Positions 1 to 8,505 of a stretch of 60,279 nt of DNA are shown here, piece by piece. The notes beneath the pieces are model-generated. The model saw only the letters and a program-made list of their open reading frames with translations. It was not told the DNA's origin and ran no database searches. The translations under genes and the position numbers were made by a program. This DNA comes from Gemmatimonadota bacterium. Lineage in GTDB: Bacteria; Gemmatimonadota; Gemmatimonadetes; Gemmatimonadales; Gemmatimonadaceae. The stretch's first letter is position 1. Each line of letters opens with the position of its first letter. The stretch lies in contig VGVM01000008.1 of the NCBI GenBank assembly GCA_016874035.1, forward strand, positions 1 through 60,279, given 5' to 3'.

Positions 1-1
1 C

Positions 2-142
2 ACCATCTGGGTGACCGTGCTGATCGGCATTGCCTACTTCGCGGCCGGCAAGGTCACTAAGGAGAAGGCGATCGCCGGCGCGTCGCTCGTGTGGCTGATC
101 GGCACACTGTGGGTGCTGTGGGGTGCGTCGCGGGTGGCGTAG
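2..142 (+). CDS. C-terminal end of an unidentified membrane protein (partial)
   Basis: The reading frame is open from the left edge of the window to a TAG at 140-142 and gives 46 residues. It reads as two hydrophobic stretches (WVTVLIGIAYFAA and VWLIGTLWVLWGA) joined by a short Lys/Glu-rich turn (KVTKEK), which is the pattern of a small helical-hairpin membrane protein or the end of a transporter. The start lies outside the window, so no family can be named. It is followed by tRNA-Lys on the opposite strand. Confidence 0.55.
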   Translation, partial: TIWVTVLIGIAYFAAGKVTKEKAIAGASLVWLIGTLWVLWGASRVA

Positions 143-167
143 CGATTGCCGTAGCGCGAAGGCGCAG

Positions 168-240
168 TGACCCGGGTGGGGATCGAACCCACGACCTACG
201 GCTTAAAAGGCCGCTGCTCTACCAACTGAGCTACCGGGTC
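168..240 (-). tRNA. tRNA-Lys (anticodon TTT)
   Basis: Read on the minus strand, a full 73-nt cloverleaf can be folded. The acceptor stem is GACCCGG with CCGGGTC plus discriminator A. The D-arm contains AGCTCAGTTGGTAGAGC. The anticodon stem GCGGC/GCCGT encloses the loop CTTTTAA, giving anticodon TTT (Lys). The T-arm is GTGGG-TTCGATC-CCCAC. No CCA is encoded after the discriminator base, so it must be added by the CCA enzyme. Confidence 0.96.
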
Positions 241-387
241 GTTCACTCGCACTCAACCAACCGGGGGAAAGTTATCGCCCCGGCCAAGCCGTTTCTGGAA
301 CCGCACGCCACGGCCGGCCATGGGTTCATCCATGCCTGCTCTCCCCTCTCGCCGGCCCAACTGGTGGCGCCCCTCGGTCCCGTGGCC

Positions 388-393
388 GATAAT
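388..393 (+). promoter_or_regulatory. Possible -10 element of the Ser/Thr kinase gene
   Basis: GATAAT lies 11 nt before the ATG at 405. A transcription start 6-8 nt downstream would give an almost leaderless mRNA. No good -35 box is visible 16-18 nt upstream, so this rests on the -10 hexamer alone. Confidence 0.3.
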
Positions 394-404
394 TCACCGC
401 TCCC

Positions 405-2264
405 ATGGCGCTCTCGGTCACGTGTTCCGGTTGTGGATCGGCGGTCCCCGCCGGTGACCGGTTTTGTGGATCCTGCGGAAACCCGATCACGGGCTCCGCG
501 ATCCTGAGCGGCGAGGGTGCGGCAGCGTTCGATCCATGGATCGAACTCCTGCAGAAGCTCCGCCAGGCGACCCTCGGCGAATACGAAATCAAGGGCGAGC
601 TCGGGCGCGGCGGCATGGCGGCCGTGTTCCTCGCGCACGACCTGCACCTGAATCGCAAGGTCGCCATCAAGGTCATGCTCCCGGGGCTCGTGTACAGCGA
701 ACGCATGTGGGAGCGCTTCCTGGCCGAGGCGCGGACGGCCGCGAAACTCGACCACCCGAACATCATCTATATCCATTCGGTGAAGGAGAAGGACCGCTTC
801 CTCTACTTCGTGATGAAGTACGTGGATGGCCGGCCGCTCGATGACCTCCTGAACCGCCCCGAGCCGATGCCCATCGCGGCGTCGCAGGTGATCCTTGTGG
901 AGATGGCGCGCGCACTCGACTACGCGCATCGCGAGGGAAGCGTCCACCGCGACATCAAGCCGGCGAACATCATGCTCGACCAGAAGGGCAACGCGATCGT
1001 GATGGATTTCGGTATCGCGCGCGTGCAGGACTCGGCGCATTTCACGCAGACCGGCGCGACGATCGGGACGCCCGCGTACATGAGCCCGGAGCAGTGCCAC
1101 GGGCACAACGTCACGGCCGCCAGCGACCAGTACTCGCTCGGCATCGTGGCCTATGAAATGCTGACCGGCAAGCCGCCGTTTTCGGGTTCACCGATCGAGC
1201 TCCAGCTCGCGCATATCCAGGACAAGCCCAAACCGATTCGCGAGATCCGCAAGGACGTCCCGCGCGAACTGGCGGACGCCGTGATGAAGGCGCTCGAGAA
1301 GGACGTGGCCAAGCGGCACGCGTCGCTCAGCGATCTCGTGCGCGCATTCTCCGTCGGTGCCGATACCAACGATCCGGCCATCCGCGATGTGATCATCGCG
1401 CGGGTGAAGAGCGGCCCGCCGCGAAGGCACTCGACCTCTCCCACGCCGGCAAGCCCGCCACCGGGGACACTCGCGGCCGCTCAACTCGCCAATGGCGCGA
1501 AGGCCTCGGGCAACGATACGGTTCACTCCGCCGAGACGGCCGCGGTTCCCTCGTACGGCGGCGACGACGTGCGTTCGCGGCCCACGGCGGCGGTCACGTC
1601 GGGCCCCCAGGAAGCCGCGACGCTCGTCGCGCCGGCCAGCGATGGGCACGCGGGAACCACACGAGAATCCGGCGCCGTACCCGAGGACTCCAACGGCCAA
1701 CGAAGCAAGTCGCGGCTCCCGCTCATTGCCGGCGGCGTGGCCGTGCTCGGGATCGCAGGGTTCCTGCTCACGCGCGATTCCAATCCGCCTCCGCCGACTG
1801 CACCGGCGCCGGACACGTCGGCCGCGGTCGCCCCTGCCCCGACGCTCGGCGACGCGCTGAGCGACTCCGTCGCCGTCGGCCACGGGCCCGATGCCGCAGT
1901 GCAGGTGCGGGGTCGCGCGCCGAAGACGGTTGCCGCTGACGCAGTCGCCATCCTGACGCCGGCGCTGAGCCGCGTGATGACGGTTGGCGACACGGTGCCC
2001 GCGCGCCTGGTCGCGCTCGATGATGCCGGCGAACGCGTGACATCGCCACAGATCGTATGGACCACGTCCAACGCGAGCGTCGTCAAGTTTGCCGGCCCCG
2101 GGCTACTCGTGGAAGTGAAGGAGGGTAGCGCGACAATCACGGTCACTGCGGGCGGCACCACCGGGACGCTCGCCGTCACGGTGGGCGCACGGCGCGCGGC
2201 GCGGAATTCCGGCGGCAGCGCCGCCGGAGGCGCTACAGGAGCCGGGCAACGCAAACGCCCGTAG
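405..2264 (+). CDS. Hanks-type Ser/Thr protein kinase with N-terminal zinc ribbon and C-terminal Ig-like (BIG2) domain
   Basis: The protein has 619 residues. It opens with a rubredoxin-like zinc ribbon (C7-x2-C10 and C21-x2-C24). A complete kinase domain follows at about residues 60-320, with glycine loop GRGGMAAV, ATP-binding Lys89 in VAIKVM, catalytic loop VHRDIKPANIML and metal-binding MDFGIAR. A Pro/Ala/Thr-rich linker leads to a single membrane segment at about 436-458 (LIAGGVAVLGIAGFLL). The last ~90 residues look like a bacterial Ig-like BIG2 fold, presumably outside the cytoplasmic membrane. All catalytic residues are present, so activity is expected. The Ig-like domain may sense or bind an envelope ligand, which is inference. 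The gene is monocistronic or leads into the downstream glycosyltransferase. Confidence 0.93.
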   Translation: MALSVTCSGCGSAVPAGDRFCGSCGNPITGSAILSGEGAAAFDPWIELLQKLRQATLGEYEIKGELGRGGMAAVFLAHDLHLNRKVAIKVMLPGLVYSERMWERFLAEARTAAKLDHPNIIYIHSVKEKDRFLYFVMKYVDGRPLDDLLNRPEPMPIAASQVILVEMARALDYAHREGSVHRDIKPANIMLDQKGNAIVMDFGIARVQDSAHFTQTGATIGTPAYMSPEQCHGHNVTAASDQYSLGIVAYEMLTGKPPFSGSPIELQLAHIQDKPKPIREIRKDVPRELADAVMKALEKDVAKRHASLSDLVRAFSVGADTNDPAIRDVIIARVKSGPPRRHSTSPTPASPPPGTLAAAQLANGAKASGNDTVHSAETAAVPSYGGDDVRSRPTAAVTSGPQEAATLVAPASDGHAGTTRESGAVPEDSNGQRSKSRLPLIAGGVAVLGIAGFLLTRDSNPPPPTAPAPDTSAAVAPAPTLGDALSDSVAVGHGPDAAVQVRGRAPKTVAADAVAILTPALSRVMTVGDTVPARLVALDDAGERVTSPQIVWTTSNASVVKFAGPGLLVEVKEGSATITVTAGGTTGTLAVTVGARRAARNSGGSAAGGATGAGQRKRP

Positions 2265-2323
2265 CGACCGGCGGGTGGGAACGTGAAGAGCGTCGCTGGC
2301 GCCTGGTCACGGGCGCGGCGCTG

Positions 2324-3760
2324 GTGCTCTTCGCCGCATTCCGGCTGCCTGAGCTCACCCGCTACGCCCTGTGGTACGACGAGGTCTTTTCGCTGACGCT
2401 GGCGCAGATGCCGCTCGGCGAACTGTTGAGCGCGGCGATTGAGGACCTGACGAATCCCCCGCTGTTCTACATCCTCCTGAAAGGGTGGATCGCGATCGGC
2501 GGAGAGTCGGTGGCCTGGATGCGGCTGCTGCCCTGCGTGCTGGGGATCATCGTGGCCGTACCGCTGGTTTCGCTCGCACGGCGCTGGATTGGCATCCGCG
2601 GCGCGGCTGTCGCCGCGGCGATCGGCGCAGCGAGCCCGCTGGCCGTCTTCCTGACGAACGAACTTCGCGGATACTCGCTGTTCCTCCTGGCCGGCGCCGC
2701 CGCGGTGGTAGCCCACACACGAGTCGTTGACACGCTGGGCTGGGAGGCGGAACTCGAGGAGGAGGGTGGTGCGCCGTCGCAGCTGGGCCGCGTACCGGAG
2801 GAGCGGCTCCGCCGGATCGTGCTCGCCGGAATCGCGATGACCCTGCTCGTGTATTCGCACTACTTCGGTTGGCTGCTCGTTGCGGCGCTGCTCGCCACAA
2901 CGGCGCTGTGGCATCGAGGGGCGCTGCCTTGGGTCGCAAAGTCCGTCGCGATTGCTGCGGTCGCCTTCGCCCCGTGGGCCATCGCCGTCGGCGTTCATGC
3001 CGCCGGGGCTGCCGCGCCCCTGCAAAACGTCGCCTGGATTGCCCAGGTCACCTGGAGTGACGTGCCGAGGTTCTTCGACGCGCTCGTCGCCCGGGTGATC
3101 ACTTTGCCACTCGCCCCGCTGGGCCTCGCCGTGCTGGGCGTTGCCGGCATCGGGGTGTACTCAGGACTGCGGCAGCGCACTCTTGGCGGCGACCAGGTCG
3201 GGCGGTTGATCACACTGGCGATGCTGCCGGTCGCCGTGGCCCTCGTGGTCAGCGTTGTCGGTGGACCGCAGCTGTTTGTGCCCCGGTACCTGCTCGTCGT
3301 CGCCGTCCCGTATTGGCTCCTCGTTGCGGCCGGCGCGGCCGCGTGGCGCCCGTTCGCCGCAGTGTTTGTGGTGTTCACGCTGGCCGCAGGCGCCGCACGG
3401 CAGGTGCGCGGCGGGGAAAAGGTCGCCTGGGATGCGCTCGTCGCTGCCGTGCGCGCGGACGCTGCAGCCACCGGTAAGACCGACGCCGTCATCTATTCGC
3501 TCGAGGCGTTTACAGGGCTGCCGGCGGCGTTTTACGCCGCACAGGCGCGTGCGGATGGCCCGGCGGTAAAGGTTCGCGTGAGCCCGGTGTCGCGCGTCGC
3601 CGACGCCGCCCCGGGCGGATGGCTCGTCCTGCGGTCGTCGCTCACTGACAGCGGGGAGGGGGCCCCATCGCCAATCATGGCACCGACCGGTGCCGTACCG
3701 ATCGCAGAGTCCGCGACACCGTCCCAACGGGTCGCGATGTTTCGGATTGCCCAGCCGTAG
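2324..3760 (+). CDS. Multi-pass membrane glycosyltransferase, GT39/ArnT-like
   Basis: About 478 residues with roughly ten hydrophobic segments. The first loop contains TRYALWYDEVFSL, the acidic-pair motif (here DE) typical of GT39/ArnT/PMT enzymes that use polyprenyl-phosphate sugars, followed by NPPLFYILLKGW, also typical of that group. It probably transfers a sugar from a lipid carrier to an envelope acceptor on the periplasmic side. The start is uncertain. GTG at 2324 truncates the first membrane helix, and the homologous-looking sequence extends upstream in frame (REERRWRLVTGAALVLFAAF), where only CTG at 2303 is available. It begins close behind the kinase gene and may share its transcript. 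Confidence 0.75.
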   Translation: MLFAAFRLPELTRYALWYDEVFSLTLAQMPLGELLSAAIEDLTNPPLFYILLKGWIAIGGESVAWMRLLPCVLGIIVAVPLVSLARRWIGIRGAAVAAAIGAASPLAVFLTNELRGYSLFLLAGAAAVVAHTRVVDTLGWEAELEEEGGAPSQLGRVPEERLRRIVLAGIAMTLLVYSHYFGWLLVAALLATTALWHRGALPWVAKSVAIAAVAFAPWAIAVGVHAAGAAAPLQNVAWIAQVTWSDVPRFFDALVARVITLPLAPLGLAVLGVAGIGVYSGLRQRTLGGDQVGRLITLAMLPVAVALVVSVVGGPQLFVPRYLLVVAVPYWLLVAAGAAAWRPFAAVFVVFTLAAGAARQVRGGEKVAWDALVAAVRADAAATGKTDAVIYSLEAFTGLPAAFYAAQARADGPAVKVRVSPVSRVADAAPGGWLVLRSSLTDSGEGAPSPIMAPTGAVPIAESATPSQRVAMFRIAQP

Positions 3761-3837
3761 GGGCCCCCGACGCGCGGCAGGCCGTCCGTCGCCAGCCATT
3801 CACACCCGAACCGAGGCCCAACGCCCCTGGCTGGGTG

Positions 3838-4599
3838 CTACGGCCAGCGCCTGACTAGCCGGGCGCTGTCGATCGAGTCGAGCTTGGGGAACTCCTTCTT
3901 GAGGTAGGCGTTCCCCTGGGTGGCGATCTTGGCCTGGAAGGGGCCATTCCCGCGCGGGTACACCTCGCCGTAGCCGGCATACAGCGAGTCCGCGGCGGCC
4001 ATCCCGTCCGTGATCTCGGCAACCGGTACGAACCCGATCGGGTCGAGGTTCGTGTTGTCGCTCAGGTTGATGAAGATCTGCGTAGTCCGCGTATGCGGGC
4101 CGGCGGTCGCAAACGTGATCGTGCCACGTTTGTTCGACTGGCCACGCGGGTCATCGCGAAGCCGCACTTCATCCCACGCTTCGCTGACAGCCGGCTCGCC
4201 GTGGAACCCCCACTGGGCGATATAGGCGCCCAGGACCCGGTAGAAGTAGGTCCGGTCGTAGTAGCGGGCCTGGACCGCGTGGAATAGCCGGGCAGACCCC
4301 AAAGGCGCCCACGAACGACGCGTACGGACCGTGATGGCCCCCCGGGTCGTGTAGAACACCACATCGGCGCTGTCTGGGCCTCGCTGGGCCAACTGGGCCC
4401 CGGTGGGGCGCCTGAGGCTTGGCACCGTGGCCGCCGCGCCTGGGCCCTGCGCGGTCGCCGCCGGGCCTGGCTGCTGCGCCTGACCGCCGCGGCCCTGCCG
4501 GGCGCCAGATGGCTGGGCGCTGGCCTCCAGGCCAAGGACGAGCAAGGCAAGGGCGGTGCTGCCGGCACGACCAGCCCGGATGATTCGTGAATCCAGCAT
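3838..4599 (-). CDS. Secreted cyclophilin-type peptidyl-prolyl cis-trans isomerase
   Basis: 253 residues. An N-terminal signal peptide is visible (SRIIRAGRAG, then STALALLVLGLEASA ending before QPSG), followed by a Pro/Gly/Gln-rich spacer. The cyclophilin fold begins near VVFYTTRGAITV. Family landmarks include FYRVLGAYIAQWG, RGTITFATAGP, TTQIFINLSDN and FVPVAEITDGM, which correspond to the F-x-R-V, Q-F-F-I and F-G-x-V motifs. It would catalyse prolyl isomerisation of proteins in the periplasm. A strong hairpin at 4618-4649 separates it from the upstream Ig-like lipoprotein gene, so it probably has its own promoter. Confidence 0.88.
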   Translation of the reverse strand: MLDSRIIRAGRAGSTALALLVLGLEASAQPSGARQGRGGQAQQPGPAATAQGPGAAATVPSLRRPTGAQLAQRGPDSADVVFYTTRGAITVRTRRSWAPLGSARLFHAVQARYYDRTYFYRVLGAYIAQWGFHGEPAVSEAWDEVRLRDDPRGQSNKRGTITFATAGPHTRTTQIFINLSDNTNLDPIGFVPVAEITDGMAAADSLYAGYGEVYPRGNGPFQAKIATQGNAYLKKEFPKLDSIDSARLVRRWP

Positions 4600-4617
4600 G
4601 CCGTGAACTTAACGCAC

Positions 4618-4649
4618 AACGGGGCCCGGTCTTTTGACCGGACCCCGTT
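4618..4649 (-). terminator. Hairpin terminator behind the Ig-like lipoprotein gene
   Basis: 14-bp arms (AACGGGGCCCGGTC and GACCGGACCCCGTT, one mismatch) enclose a TTTT loop. The hairpin sits 36 nt after the stop codon of the minus-strand gene ending at 4685 and just before the cyclophilin start. The T-tract on the minus strand is weak (GTTGTGCGTT), so it may be an imperfect intrinsic terminator. Confidence 0.65.
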
Positions 4650-4684
4650 GCTGACTACGTGTCTGTCAGCTCAACCGGCGGAGC

Positions 4685-7552
4685 TTACGGGCTGGTCGTG
4701 AGCGTGATGCCCTGACCAGCGATCCACTTGCCACCGGCGCCCTTCGCGAGGCCGATGAACACCAGCTGGTTCGCTGCAGCGGCGATGCCGCTGGTGATCG
4801 TGTACGGCACGGCGCTGAACGTCCAGATGCGCTGGCCGCCGTTGTCCGTCTGCTGCGTCAGGGTCGACGTGCCAACGAACGTGTACGCCGTCGCGGCGCC
4901 GTTGATACCGACGTAGATGTCGACCGAGCTGAACGGTGCGGCCATCGCGGTCGTGCCTTCGACGCGCGGCGTGATGTTGCGGGTGAAGACTGCACCGACC
5001 GTGGTAGAGCCCGACACGTTGATCGTCGTGCCGCTACGGGCGAGCAGGAACTTGCTGTACTCCGTGCCGATCGCGTACGCGGCCGGGACTGCCGGCGCGT
5101 TCTGGACCGTACCGGCCGCCGACGTCACCGTGTTGGCCGTAACCATGTCGTTCACAACCGCATTGATCGCGGTCGGATACGTGTTGGCCGATGCACCGAT
5201 CGTGATCGAGTCAGTCTGGTGCGACTGCAGGGCGAACAGGTTGGCGATCGTCGCCGTCAGCGTACCCGTCGTCACTGCCGGGGCAGTGTTGTACGTGTTG
5301 AACGCGTTCGGGCCCACGAGCGTCAGCGCGGTGGCCGTGCTCGGGTTGGCGATCACGGCGCCCGCCACGTTCAGGACGACCGGGAAGCTGGCCGCACCGA
5401 ACGTGGCCGTGAGCGACCCGTTGAGCAGGTCGAGGTTGTCCGAGACGTTCGACGTGTAGGTGATGGAACCACCCGCCGTCGGGTTCACGATGCCCTGTAC
5501 CGGCGCAAGCGCCGTCGGCACCGTCGCGTCACGCAAAACCGTACGAGTCAGGGCCGGGCCAGCGTTACCAGCCTGGTCAACCATGGTCGTGGTCAGCGTG
5601 TAGTACGCGTTCGTCGTGGTCATCGCGAAGTTATAGACCAGCGTGTCCGCGACCGGGCCGAGGCCCGAGCCGTCAACGCGCGTGAGGTTGATGTTCGCGT
5701 TGCTCGCCGCGCCAGCGCCGACCGTGACTGCAGTCGTCGAGGTCGCCGTGGCAGTACGGCGGGAGATGCTGCCGGTGATGCCGGCGATTGACGCGCCGCC
5801 AACGAAGCCGGAGTTACCCGTCAGGCCGGTGTCAGTTGCGATGGCGCGCATCTGCGTCAGCGCCGTCGCAGCGATGTTCGCGGCCATGTTGCCCGCAGCG
5901 ACCGACGTCGAGAATGCAGCCGTCGGCGGAGCGCGGTCAACGCCAAACGTCGCGCTGTTCGCTTCCGCAGCGCACGCCGTGCCCTGCTGGGCCGTGGTCA
6001 GCGTGGTGCGATTACCAAGTGCGTCCTGCGACAGAGCCACGGCGCAGTACGTCGCTCCGGTGGACGACACAGCGATCGCTGCGGCGCCGGTGGCGCCACC
6101 AGCCTGCGCGGCCGCGTAAGCGAGAGCCTTCGTCGTGCCAGTGCCAACCACGTTCACCGCTCCGCCCACACCAGCGTCGCGCGGCAGCGTGTCAAGAGCG
6201 GCGCACGCATTGAAGCCGGCCGCTGACGCGTTGCAGAGCCAGTTGTTCGACGTTGCGGAGGTCGCGCTACCGTTGAACACGACGCCGTCATTGATCCAGC
6301 CGCCGCCACGACCGTTCGGGTTCGTGTTGATGCGGAGGATGACGGCATTGCCGGCAGCTGCACCGGCGAACGTGGAACCAGTCACCGCGACGGGCGTGAC
6401 ATTGTCCCAACGGACACCAACCTGCGTATTCACGGTACCGTTCGTCGCGAGCGTGACGTTATCGCCGCCCGAGTTCGTGGCCGTGATCACCGGCATGTTC
6501 GGTGCCGTCGTCGCGCAGGTCGCGGCAGACTGCAGGCCGGCGAGTGCGAGCGTGATCGTGTAGACACCGGCCGTCGCCGTGGACGAGCTGCTCGCCGTCC
6601 CAAGCGCCGTGCAAGCGCCATTGGCGCCAAGCGCCGCGCTGACCGTACCGAGCGTCGTCGCCGTGTACATCACCGGGACGGCCGTGACGGTAAGCGAGCC
6701 ATTGCCGTTCCAGCGATAGCCGGCGGCGTCAACTGCCGTGTTGCCGCCCGAGAGCGTGACGTGGAAGCCGTTGGCGTTCGCGAACGTGAGGTTCTGCTGC
6801 GCCGTCGCGGTCGCGGCGGCGCTGGTCGATCCCGACACATACAGCTGAGCCGAGACACTCTGATTCGTGTTCGTCCAGCGCGGAACGCCCGTCGCCGTGT
6901 TGTACGCGGCCGTGTTCACGCTGAAGAGGATCTGCGGGAACGTCGCTTGCGTTTCAGCCGCTTCATCAGCCGCGGCGCGAAGCGCAGCAGCCTGGGCAGC
7001 GGTGAAGACCTGCGAGTCCTGACGGACGCCACCGACGATCAGCACGAGCCGCTGCGGCGTCTGCGTGCCAGGGTTGACGTTGAGGCGGACGTCGATGTTG
7101 CCGGCAACCGCCGCCGGGTTCACCGTCGTGTTGGTGTTGCCCGTGACCGTGATCGACGCGACCGAGACCTGCGCCGGCACAACCGTCGCGGCGGCCGTCA
7201 CGGCCACCGACGCGCAACCCTTCTTAGTCGCGTCAACCGTCGAGGTGGCGCAGATCGCCACGCCCGGGGTCGCAGCCACGGCAGTCGCGGTGCCGGTCGT
7301 GCTCACCGAAACCTTCGCGGCATCGCTCGACGACCACGTCACCGTGGTGCCGGCGTTGTTGGAAACGCCCACGACCGCCGTGAAGTTCACGGTCTGGCCG
7401 ATGGACATGGTCGCCGTAGCCGGCGACACGCTCACGCTGTTGACGGTCGGCGTCGCCGAAGCCGGTGCCGGCTGGACGATCTCGACCTTGTCACCGCACG
7501 CGGCGGCGAGAACCGCCACGGCTGCGACAAAAGTAGAACGAAGGACTTTCAT
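4685..7552 (-). CDS. Large Ig-like (BIG2) repeat lipoprotein
   Basis: 955 residues from the ATG at 7552, preceded by AGGAGG at 7557-7562. That start gives a clean lipoprotein signal: MKVLRS, a hydrophobic run and lipobox LAAAC with Cys19. Residues ~35-120 resemble a BIG2 domain (VSVSPATATMSIGQTVNF, VTWSSSDAAKVSV). The remainder is rich in Ala, Thr, Val, Asn and Gly with repeated beta-strand-like segments, some containing spaced Cys that may form disulfides. It looks like a long rod of Ig-like modules anchored in the outer membrane, perhaps an adhesin or surface-layer component. Function is not established. The gene is monocistronic, closed by the hairpin at 4618-4649. Confidence 0.82.
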   Translation of the reverse strand: MKVLRSTFVAAVAVLAAACGDKVEIVQPAPASATPTVNSVSVSPATATMSIGQTVNFTAVVGVSNNAGTTVTWSSSDAAKVSVSTTGTATAVAATPGVAICATSTVDATKKGCASVAVTAAATVVPAQVSVASITVTGNTNTTVNPAAVAGNIDVRLNVNPGTQTPQRLVLIVGGVRQDSQVFTAAQAAALRAAADEAAETQATFPQILFSVNTAAYNTATGVPRWTNTNQSVSAQLYVSGSTSAAATATAQQNLTFANANGFHVTLSGGNTAVDAAGYRWNGNGSLTVTAVPVMYTATTLGTVSAALGANGACTALGTASSSSTATAGVYTITLALAGLQSAATCATTAPNMPVITATNSGGDNVTLATNGTVNTQVGVRWDNVTPVAVTGSTFAGAAAGNAVILRINTNPNGRGGGWINDGVVFNGSATSATSNNWLCNASAAGFNACAALDTLPRDAGVGGAVNVVGTGTTKALAYAAAQAGGATGAAAIAVSSTGATYCAVALSQDALGNRTTLTTAQQGTACAAEANSATFGVDRAPPTAAFSTSVAAGNMAANIAATALTQMRAIATDTGLTGNSGFVGGASIAGITGSISRRTATATSTTAVTVGAGAASNANINLTRVDGSGLGPVADTLVYNFAMTTTNAYYTLTTTMVDQAGNAGPALTRTVLRDATVPTALAPVQGIVNPTAGGSITYTSNVSDNLDLLNGSLTATFGAASFPVVLNVAGAVIANPSTATALTLVGPNAFNTYNTAPAVTTGTLTATIANLFALQSHQTDSITIGASANTYPTAINAVVNDMVTANTVTSAAGTVQNAPAVPAAYAIGTEYSKFLLARSGTTINVSGSTTVGAVFTRNITPRVEGTTAMAAPFSSVDIYVGINGAATAYTFVGTSTLTQQTDNGGQRIWTFSAVPYTITSGIAAAANQLVFIGLAKGAGGKWIAGQGITLTTSP

Positions 7553-7632
7553 GCTTCCTCCTAAGGGTGAAAAAACGCACTGCGGGAATCCTGCGAAAGA
7601 TGACACATGCCGAGCCGGAGGGCAACCCCTCT

Positions 7633-7638
7633 GTTATA
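7633..7638 (-). promoter_or_regulatory. Possible -10 element of the Ig-like lipoprotein gene
   Basis: TATAAC on the minus strand lies about 80 nt before the ATG at 7552 and is one of few AT-rich hexamers in this spacer. A matching -35 is not evident. The 7553-7858 spacer otherwise holds two hairpins (7682-7699 and 7721-7748), a palindrome (7745-7756) and a short tandem repeat (7829-7849). Confidence 0.3.
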
Positions 7639-7681
7639 GTGGGGAGCCATCCCGCCCGACGCACGCCATCCCGTTCAGTTC

Positions 7682-7699
7682 GTGCCGGGAATCCGGCAC
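7682..7699 (-). terminator. Perfect 7-bp hairpin downstream of rnhB
   Basis: GTGCCGG-gaat-CCGGCAC forms a perfect stem with a 4-nt loop. It lies about 160 nt past the rnhB stop and upstream of the Ig-like lipoprotein promoter region. No U-tract follows, so a role in ending the ffh-rnhB block transcript is only a suggestion. Confidence 0.3.
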
Positions 7700-7720
7700 C
7701 CCGAAACGTACCGAAATCAG

Positions 7721-7756
7721 GGGGAACGGTCAACAACGGCAGTTCCCCTGCAGGGG
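7721..7756. repeat. Nested inverted repeat and 12-bp palindrome
   Basis: GGGGAAC at 7721-7727 pairs with GTTCCCC at 7742-7748, and the interior contains CAACAACGGCA. The right arm runs into the perfect palindrome CCCCTGCAGGGG at 7745-7756. The GGGGAAC/CAACAACGGCA/GTTCCCC combination recurs in a longer form at 12106-12250. Confidence 0.6.
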
Positions 7757-7828
7757 ATAAGACGCGCCGCCGCCTTGGGCGTCACGGTGGGGGACACCGA
7801 ATACCGAACAGCAACCGAAGTGCTGAGT

Positions 7829-7849
7829 GGTCGGTGGTCGGTGGTCGGT
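7829..7849. repeat. Tandem GGTCGGT x3
   Basis: Three exact head-to-tail copies of GGTCGGT at 7829-7849, immediately behind the rnhB stop codon. On the minus strand the stretch reads ACCGACCACCGACC..., matching the spacer repeat seen at 9003-9024 and resembling that at 18075-18112. Confidence 0.75.
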
Positions 7850-7858
7850 TTAGGTGAG

Positions 7859-8488
7859 TCAGAGGGCGGGAGGGGTGACAAGCGCTGCGCAAAAAGCGGC
7901 GCGGTGGTGGGGGGTGAGGCCGGCGGTCCGGATGGCCGCACAATGGGCGGCGGTGCCGTACCCGGCGTTGCGCTCCCAGGCGTACGCCGGGTAGCGCGCG
8001 GCCAGCCGCCGCATCAGCCCGTCGCGCGCCACCTTGGCGAGGATACTGGCCGCGGCGACGCAATAGCAGCTCACATCGGCGCCCACGACGGCGTGATGCG
8101 CCACGCCGAGTCCGCGGACGGGCTTTCCGTCCACGATGATCGCGCCCGGCGGCACCCGAAGGCGTGCGAGGGCGCGCCGCATCGCCAAAGTGGTCGCGCC
8201 GAGAATGTTCAGTTCCTCGATCTCCCGCACGCTCGCCGCTCCGAGCGCCCAGGCGACGGCGCGGGCCCGGATGAGCGGCGCGAGCCGCGTTCGTTCGCTC
8301 TGCGGCAGGGCCTTGGAGTCGGCCACGCCGCGGATCGCGCGAGCGCCGGCCGGCATGATCACCGCACAAGCAAAGACGGGACCCGCAAGCGGGCCCCGTC
8401 CGACTTCGTCAACTCCTGCAATGTGTTCGGCGCCCGCCTCGCGGAGATCGCGCTCGATGCTGCTCCAGCGCGCGCGCCGCTGCGCCAT
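7859..8488 (-). CDS. rnhB: Ribonuclease HII
   Basis: 209 residues, the usual size for RNase HII, which nicks the RNA strand of RNA-DNA hybrids and removes single ribonucleotides from DNA. The active-site signature GVDEVGRGPLAGPV supplies the first Asp/Glu pair, followed by DSKALPQSER, a further Asp in IIVDGKPV, and the conserved ASILAKVARD and GYGT segments. The ATG at 8488 is chosen because the family N-terminus (W-x-x-E-R-x-L) starts there. It lies 17 nt behind rplS, the standard arrangement in the rpsP-rimM-trmD-rplS-rnhB operon. Confidence 0.95.
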   Translation of the reverse strand: MAQRRARWSSIERDLREAGAEHIAGVDEVGRGPLAGPVFACAVIMPAGARAIRGVADSKALPQSERTRLAPLIRARAVAWALGAASVREIEELNILGATTLAMRRALARLRVPPGAIIVDGKPVRGLGVAHHAVVGADVSCYCVAAASILAKVARDGLMRRLAARYPAYAWERNAGYGTAAHCAAIRTAGLTPHHRAAFCAALVTPPAL

Positions 8489-8505
8489 CCGGCCTATTGC
8501 GGCGC

